From Leptobacterium flavescens (lineage in GTDB: Bacteria; Bacteroidota; Bacteroidia; Flavobacteriales; Flavobacteriaceae): a stretch of 64,000 nucleotides of DNA. Position numbers and translations under genes: made by a program. Of the stretch, positions 59,192 to 64,000 are shown piece after piece. Numbering within the stretch: position 1 is the first letter of the stretch; each line of letters starts with the position of its first letter. Under the pieces are notes generated by a model that had not been told where the DNA came from, did no database searches, and saw only the letters and a program-made list of their open reading frames with translations. Where the stretch lies: positions 372,001 to 436,000 of the forward strand of contig NZ_JAABOO010000004.1 in the NCBI RefSeq assembly GCF_010671605.1, written 5' to 3'.

Positions 59192-59703
59192 GCGATTCCC
59201 GCAGGTATTTTCTCTTTGTCAACCCGGTTGCTGAATTTATTTAGCAACAGGCTTAGTTTGGGATTGATATAGGTTTCGCAGAAGGGTTTTTCAGGATTTT
59301 TATAGTAGTAATTCCGGTGCTCCTCAAGAGAGGCTTTGAATTCGGAAAAAACAAGGATCTGAGTAACCAGCGGGGCATCAAAATCCTTTTGCAGTTGTGG
59401 CAAAATGTTTTCAACCTCATTCCTTTGTACTTCTTCAAAATAATAGACGGCAGAACGGTATTTCCTGCGCATGGAATGGTCTGCAGTAGATTTATGAGTA
59501 TGCAGGTGTATGGCGATCAGATCTTCAAGAGCAATTTCAGACGGCCTGAAATGAACAATAACGGCTTCCGAAAAAGTGTTGTCCGGAGCCTGGGATGATA
59601 TCCATCCCTGATCAACCTTTTCTACCCCTCTAAGCGATAGAAAAACAGCCTCTGTACACCAGTGGCATCCGCCTCCAAATCCTATTTTTATTGTATTACC
59701 CAT
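59188..59703 (-). CDS. msrA: Peptide-methionine (S)-S-oxide reductase MsrA
   Basis: A 171-residue enzyme that reduces methionine-S-sulfoxide. The catalytic motif reads GFGGGCHWCTEAVF, with nucleophilic Cys13 and His where many MsrA have Phe (GCFWC). The central motif HLHTHKSTADHSMRRKYRSAVYYF replaces HDPT-x-GRQGxDxGxQYRS, and TYINPKL closes the protein. The departures in the central motif suggest a divergent subgroup. No signal peptide is present, so it is cytoplasmic. Confidence 0.85.
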   Translation of the reverse strand: MGNTIKIGFGGGCHWCTEAVFLSLRGVEKVDQGWISSQAPDNTFSEAVIVHFRPSEIALEDLIAIHLHTHKSTADHSMRRKYRSAVYYFEEVQRNEVENILPQLQKDFDAPLVTQILVFSEFKASLEEHRNYYYKNPEKPFCETYINPKLSLLLNKFSNRVDKEKIPAGIA

Positions 59704-59738
59704 AACAGCTTAGACGAAACTTTCAACCCTAAATAACA

Positions 59739-60638
59739 TCAGTAAACACACTTGCTGTTATCTTCTTTTACGTAATAGGACTTGTAGTTCTTCGCCTTGG
59801 AGTCCTTGCATCCGCAGAGGTCCAGGAGTTCAATATTTTTAAAATCAACGGGATGGCTTTCCGCCTGAAAAGCGATGTATCCTTCCTTTAAAGCTTCTCC
59901 TTCCCGATCTGCCCATTTTTCAGCATCTCTCACTCCGAATTCCTTCCAGTGTGCCAGTCGGTCTTCCCGTTTTTCCGATCCGCTTCCTATCTGAGGCTTG
60001 CGATATATCAATACCGTATCTTTTTCGGCAATATGAATGATCTTTTCATCTCCGAGAACGATGACTTCCACATGTACCCATTCATCACCTTCATAGGTAG
60101 GAGCATTCGAATTCAGACAGTGATCCTTTATCAGATCTCCTTCGTGTTCTATAAGGGTTCCCGGAGTACAAACATTAGCGGTAGGTCGGTTTCCGTCTCC
60201 CAGCCCTCCCAGGGTCTGGAACTCTATAGAAACCGGAAAATGCTGCTCTTTTTTCATGCTTTCTGCAGATTGGGAATGGATCATTACCCCACTGTTGCGA
60301 ATAGCCCAGGAAGGCCCTCCGTCCAGCTGATCTCCGTGAAAACGATAATCGAATTTCAATTTGTAATAGGAAAAAGGCTCTTTAAAAAAGAGATGCCCGA
60401 AAGCATTGTTAAATGTATCGTACTTTCCGTAATTCACCCGTATCATACTGTCTGAAACCGTAAAGGTGGAACCGTAATTATCATCCGGTTCATACCCCGC
60501 AATTTTTATATGCCAGTTCTTGAGATCCTTCCCGTTAAAAAGGGAAACCCATTCTTCTGTCTCATTTTTTTCAGGAGTGGGAGATTTACAGGAAGCCAGG
60601 ATCAAAAGTGCTAAAAAAAACAAAAAGTTAGTTTTCAT
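59739..60638 (-). CDS. DUF1080 (3-keto-disaccharide hydrolase-like) lipoprotein
   Basis: About 299 residues from ATG 60638, giving a lipoprotein signal (ALLILASC, Cys about 17). The DUF1080 concanavalin-like domain reads EWVSLFNGKDLKNWHIKIAGY, YYKLKFDYRFHGDQ, WAIRNSGVMIHSQSAESMKKEQHFPVSIEFQTLGG, and ends GYIAFQAESHPVDFKNIELLDL. A C-terminal Cys-rich tail (LCGCKD...NSKCVY) may form a disulfide. The family includes 3-keto-glycoside hydrolases of the cell surface. Confidence 0.87.
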   Translation of the reverse strand: MKTNFLFFLALLILASCKSPTPEKNETEEWVSLFNGKDLKNWHIKIAGYEPDDNYGSTFTVSDSMIRVNYGKYDTFNNAFGHLFFKEPFSYYKLKFDYRFHGDQLDGGPSWAIRNSGVMIHSQSAESMKKEQHFPVSIEFQTLGGLGDGNRPTANVCTPGTLIEHEGDLIKDHCLNSNAPTYEGDEWVHVEVIVLGDEKIIHIAEKDTVLIYRKPQIGSGSEKREDRLAHWKEFGVRDAEKWADREGEALKEGYIAFQAESHPVDFKNIELLDLCGCKDSKAKNYKSYYVKEDNSKCVY

Positions 60639-60754
60639 GGGAAACAGGATCATATTGAATTGGCTCTAAGTTAAACCTAAATATTTAAGTGTCAAAGCTC
60701 CCGCTCTACGGATTCTCCTTTTCTCCCATATCCGTCAAATTCGGCGAAAAATGC

Positions 60755-60762
60755 TAACTTTG
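60755..60762 (+). promoter_or_regulatory. -7 promoter element of prfA
   Basis: TAACTTTG fits TAnnTTTG. It lies 43 bp before the prfA start codon. Confidence 0.5.
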
Positions 60763-60805
60763 CAGCCGCTCATTACTTTAAGGGTTTAAATTTTAGGAGA
60801 AGACC

Positions 60806-61882
60806 ATGTTAGATAAATTAAATATCGTAAAGCAACGTTTTGACGAGATCTCAGATCTGATCATCCAGCCGGATGTTATTTCAGATCAGAAACGCTATGT
60901 ACAACTCAATAAGGAATACAAAGACCTTAAGGAACTTGTAGACAGGAGAGAGGTGTATAAGACCCTGGTTGAAAATATTGCCGAAGCGGAAGAGATCATC
61001 GAAGACGGAAGCGATGCCGAAATGGTTGAAATGGCAAAGATGCAGCTCGATGAAGCCAAGGAGGCTTTACCTCCTCTGGAAGAAGAGATCAAGTTTTTGC
61101 TTATCCCTAAAGACCCTGAAGACAGTAAGAATGCTGTAATGGAAATACGTGCGGGTACCGGAGGAGATGAAGCCAGTATTTTTGCCGGCGATCTTTACCG
61201 TATGTACACTAAATTCTGTGAAGGTAAAGGATGGAAAACCTCGGTAATGAATTTTAGCGAAGGAACTTCCGGCGGATTTAAAGAGATCGTATTTGAGGTT
61301 AACGGAGAAGATGTATACGGAACCCTTAAATTCGAAGCTGGAGTACACAGGGTACAACGTGTTCCGCAAACGGAAACACAAGGTAGAGTACATACATCTG
61401 CTGCTACGGTAATGGTACTTCCGGAAGCCGAGGAGTTTGATGTGGAACTGGATATGAAAGATGTTAAGATCATCCGTACCACCTCTACAGGACCTGGTGG
61501 ACAGAGTGTAAACACTACCTATTCTGCTATTCAACTTACCCACATCCCGACCGGGATAGAAGCGCGTTGCCAGGATGAGAAATCCCAGCATAAGAACCTC
61601 GAAAAAGCTATTAAGGTATTAAGATCCAGGTTATACGAAATGGAGTTGGCCAAAAAACAGGCCGAAGATGCAGCCAGAAGAAAAAGCATGGTTTCATCTG
61701 GAGACCGTAGTGCCAAGATTAGGACCTATAACTATCCTCAAAGTAGGGTTACCGATCACAGGATCGGCCTTACCCTTTACGATCTGGATAATATCATTAA
61801 TGGTGATATCAACAAGGTTATCGAGGAATTAAAACTTGCGGAAAATACCGAAAAACTAAAAGAGGCCAACGAAATTATATAA
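60806..61882 (+). CDS. prfA: Peptide chain release factor 1
   Basis: A 358-residue class I release factor. The peptidyl-hydrolysis motif GGQ (231-233) sits in [19 protein letters not shown]. The codon-recognition segment [19 protein letters not shown] carries the PxT motif of RF1 (PQT, 187-189) instead of the SPF of RF2, so it reads UAA and [22 protein letters not shown] is also typical. The length is that of the family. Confidence 0.96.
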   Translation: MLDKLNIVKQRFDEISDLIIQPDVISDQKRYVQLNKEYKDLKELVDRREVYKTLVENIAEAEEIIEDGSDAEMVEMAKMQLDEAKEALPPLEEEIKFLLIPKDPEDSKNAVMEIRAGTGGDEASIFAGDLYRMYTKFCEGKGWKTSVMNFSEGTSGGFKEIVFEVNGEDVYGTLKFEAGVHRVQRVPQTETQGRVHTSAATVMVLPEAEEFDVELDMKDVKIIRTTSTGPGGQSVNTTYSAIQLTHIPTGIEARCQDEKSQHKNLEKAIKVLRSRLYEMELAKKQAEDAARRKSMVSSGDRSAKIRTYNYPQSRVTDHRIGLTLYDLDNIINGDINKVIEELKLAENTEKLKEANEII

Positions 61883-61891
61883 GACCTTTTA

Positions 61892-62563
61892 TTAGTTTTC
61901 CTCGTAAGCGATCAGCAATACACTTTCTTTATCAGAACGGATCTCTGAAGCATTGACTTCCAGGATATGCCCTTCGGAAACAGGCTCTCCGTCGGCAATG
62001 ATATCCCCTTTAATAACATATACCAGAGACCTGGGGCCTATATCTATCTTTTGAGTATCCTCCAGGTAAGCGAGTTCCAGTTGTGTGCTGTTGTTGTCTT
62101 CCTGTCCGTAGACCTTTATTCTTTTTCCTTTTTCGGCTTTGTAGATACGAAAGGAAGCTTCGGGTTTTTCTTCCTGGGGAAGCACCCACATTTGCAACAT
62201 TCTGGTCGGGGTATCTCCCGTGTTCTTTTCGTTGTGCATAAAACCTTCCAGGCCGGCTTTCTGAACCTGAAATTCCATTGTATTGACATTTACGCCGTGT
62301 TCCAGAGAACCCTGATGCGCCAGAGCCCCTTCTGCAACAAAAGTAAGTACATCTATATGCCTGTGCGGATGCAATCCGGTTTCCACTCCCGGATCAAAAT
62401 AAGAATCCGATAGATACACCAGGTTCCCGATCCCGGTCCATGTACCTTCCCGAACTCCGGCCCCCGGGCCGTAATAACGATGTACGATAAGTCTCTTTTG
62501 CCGGATCCCGTTAAAACCTCCGCTTTCTATATCTTCTTTATTGAGTTTTCCTGTTACTGCCAT
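61892..62563 (-). CDS. Pirin family protein
   Basis: A 223-residue bicupin-like protein. The N-terminal cupin has FDPGVETGLHPHRHIDVLTFVAEGALAHQGSLEHG, with two His-containing metal motifs, and continues VNTMEFQVQKAGLEGFMHNEKNTGDTPTRMLQMWVLPQEE. The C-terminal cupin is weaker. It resembles YhhW-type quercetinase-like pirins. The role in bacteria is unsettled. It converges on prfA with a 9-bp gap. Confidence 0.87.
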   Translation of the reverse strand: MAVTGKLNKEDIESGGFNGIRQKRLIVHRYYGPGAGVREGTWTGIGNLVYLSDSYFDPGVETGLHPHRHIDVLTFVAEGALAHQGSLEHGVNVNTMEFQVQKAGLEGFMHNEKNTGDTPTRMLQMWVLPQEEKPEASFRIYKAEKGKRIKVYGQEDNNSTQLELAYLEDTQKIDIGPRSLVYVIKGDIIADGEPVSEGHILEVNASEIRSDKESVLLIAYEEN

Positions 62564-62624
62564 TGCTTTTTTTATACAATTTAGTCCTTTTATTTTAAAA
62601 AATCTTTCACAGAAAAGTATTTAA

Positions 62625-62632
62625 TATCTTTG
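62625..62632 (+). promoter_or_regulatory. -7 promoter element of pyrF
   Basis: TATCTTTG fits TAnnTTTG, 30 bp before the pyrF start codon. Confidence 0.55.
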
Positions 62633-62662
62633 CGGAGATTTTTCAAATTAAGATAACCGAAA

Positions 62663-63481
62663 ATGAGCATAAAAGAGCTGGTTAAGCAGATTAATGCCAA
62701 GAAATCATTTCTCTGTATCGGTCTGGATGTAGACCTCAATAAGATCCCCGAACATTTGCTAAAGGAAGAGGATCCGATCTTTGCTTTTAACAAGCAAATT
62801 ATCGATGCAACTCATCACCTGGCAGTAGCCTATAAACCCAATACTGCTTTTTATGAGGCTTATGGGATAAAGGGATGGGAATCACTCGGGAAGACCATCA
62901 GTTATCTTAATGAAAAATACCCTGAGATCTTTACGATTGCTGATGCCAAGAGGGGAGATATAGGAAATACCAGTGCGATGTACGCAAGAGCCTTTTTTGA
63001 GGATATGAATTTCGATTCGGTTACCGTAGCTCCGTATATGGGGAGTGATTCCGTAGAGCCTTTCCTTTCTTTTGAAGGGAAGTTTACAATTCTTCTGGGG
63101 CTGACCTCAAATAAAGGAGCTTTCGATTTTCAGACCGGGATCTCGGACGGGAAGGAATTGTATAAAAAAGTCCTCGAAAGATCCAGAGAATGGGAGAATA
63201 GCGAGCGTTTGATGTATGTAGTTGGAGCTACCAAGGCAGAATACCTGGCAGATATCCGCCGGATCATTCCGGACAGTTTTTTACTGGTTCCCGGAGTAGG
63301 GGCACAGGGAGGAAGCCTGGAGGAAGTCTGCAAATACGGAATAACGGAAGATATAGGCCTGTTGATCAATTCTTCGAGAGGGATCATTTACGCTTCTTCC
63401 GGTACTGATTTTGCTGAAGCGTCCAGGGCCAAAGCCGAAGAATTACAGAAGCAAATGGAAGATATCCTGAACAAGCGATAA
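62663..63481 (+). CDS. pyrF: Orotidine 5'-phosphate decarboxylase (long, type 2 form)
   Basis: A 272-residue TIM-barrel enzyme that decarboxylates OMP to UMP in pyrimidine synthesis. Motifs: [34 protein letters not shown], and the catalytic [18 protein letters not shown] (Lys96 flanked by the two Asp). [17 protein letters not shown] is the phosphate-binding loop and [13 protein letters not shown] follows. The length fits the longer form found in Bacteroidota and actinobacteria. A substrate-binding protein gene follows 13 bp later. Confidence 0.95.
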   Translation: MSIKELVKQINAKKSFLCIGLDVDLNKIPEHLLKEEDPIFAFNKQIIDATHHLAVAYKPNTAFYEAYGIKGWESLGKTISYLNEKYPEIFTIADAKRGDIGNTSAMYARAFFEDMNFDSVTVAPYMGSDSVEPFLSFEGKFTILLGLTSNKGAFDFQTGISDGKELYKKVLERSREWENSERLMYVVGATKAEYLADIRRIIPDSFLLVPGVGAQGGSLEEVCKYGITEDIGLLINSSRGIIYASSGTDFAEASRAKAEELQKQMEDILNKR

Positions 63482-63494
63482 GGAGCATTGACAA

Positions 63495-64000
63495 ATGAAA
63501 GTGATAAAGGATCAGATCTCCAGAACCGTAGAAATACCCGAAAACACTGAACGGATCGTTTCCCTGGTACCTTCTCAAACCGAACTGCTGTATGATCTGG
63601 GCCTGGAAGACCGCATTGTGGGGATCACCAAATTTTGTGTACATCCCTTCCACTTCAAGTCTACCAAAACTATTGTTGGCGGAACCAAGCAGGTAAAAGC
63701 CGATCGTATTAAGGAGCTAAAACCCGATATCATTCTTTGTAACAAGGAAGAGAATTCCAAAGAAATAGTGGAAGAGCTGGAGAAAATAGCTCCGGTTCAT
63801 GTTTCGGATATTTTCAGTATTGATGATGCGACCGACCTGATAAAGGTTTACGGCGATATTTTTGATTGCCGGGTTGCTGCCAATAAGATCATCGACAAGA
63901 TCCGTTTTAACCTGGAGGATTTTAAAAAATTCATGGAATCCCGCCCTTCTCATAAAGTAGCCTATTTTATCTGGAGAAAACCCTGGATGGCCGCTGCAAG
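63495..64000 (+). CDS. ABC transporter substrate-binding protein (helical-backbone metal receptor), 5' part
   Basis: The first 168 residues are seen. They fit the periplasmic-binding fold used for cobalamin and siderophores: ISRTVEIPENTERIVSLVPSQTELLYDLGLEDRIVGIT, VGGTKQVKADRIKELKPDIILCNKEENSKEIVEELEKIAPVHV. The N-terminus has no signal peptide, which is unusual for a transport receptor but common for a cytoplasmic paralogue in this phylum. The gene runs beyond the window. Confidence 0.8.
   Translation, partial: MKVIKDQISRTVEIPENTERIVSLVPSQTELLYDLGLEDRIVGITKFCVHPFHFKSTKTIVGGTKQVKADRIKELKPDIILCNKEENSKEIVEELEKIAPVHVSDIFSIDDATDLIKVYGDIFDCRVAANKIIDKIRFNLEDFKKFMESRPSHKVAYFIWRKPWMAAA

Noticed and set aside
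59658-59670. GCHWC in MsrA as a broken active site
   Set aside because: The nucleophilic Cys is intact and His at this position is, as far as I know, common in MsrA of this phylum.

Overview
The window reads as chromosome of a member of the Bacteroidota, most likely a flavobacterium. The grounds are promoters of the TAnnTTTG type (sometimes with a TTG about 20 bp upstream), a TonB-dependent receptor with an N-terminal carboxypeptidase-like domain, a type III glutamine synthetase, LytS/LytTR two-component pairs, a BlaI/M56 locus, many AraC-type regulators and families typical of the group (DUF3052, DUF4199, DUF2024, DUF4345, DUF1080). No phage, transposase, CRISPR array or rRNA operon is visible. 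One tRNA gene, tRNA-Arg(ACG), is present.

Layout. 1-10 kb: a VOC protein tail, DUF3052, a secreted phosphatidylserine decarboxylase-like protein with DinB and HxlR genes, DUF3500, and a PepSY/YceI/TonB-receptor operon facing a LytS/LytTR pair. 10-22 kb: small membrane proteins and regulators, an M28 peptidase, an apparently non-coding structured transcript, a Cys/Met PLP lyase with an NhaC-type transporter, and a second LytTR system next to a SnoaL-like protein and an esterase-fold protein that lacks its catalytic serine. 22-31 kb: AraC plus MBL-fold protein, a thiol-redox operon ending in a Cys-rich MarR regulator, a serine hydrolase, and an ECF sigma/anti-sigma operon. 30-44 kb: an accessory stretch of AraC and YafY regulators next to SDR, DUF4345, SRPBCC, bestrophin, MFS, MBL and cupin genes. 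44-47 kb: long composite repeats around a tandem-domain protein and a CPBP protease. 47-64 kb: mostly household genes (tRNA-Arg, apt, Na/Ca exchanger, GSIII, purM, msrA, prfA, pyrF) with a frameshifted SPFH gene and a peptidase-BlaI-M56 operon.

Regulatory sites are unusually legible. Four AraC-linked promoters share one geometry: two direct-repeat units 21 bp apart, placed 21-22 bp upstream of the -7 element. Both LytTR systems sit next to 21-bp-spaced copies of a related NGCGAANGCC-like box. The BlaI operon carries three AACTA-N6-TAGTT boxes at exact 20-bp intervals over its promoter. The MarR operon has a perfect 19-bp palindrome touching its -7 element. Seven intergenic regions hold heptanucleotide-phased repeats, five of them with the same modular order, and one of these repeats supplies the C-terminus of a protein.
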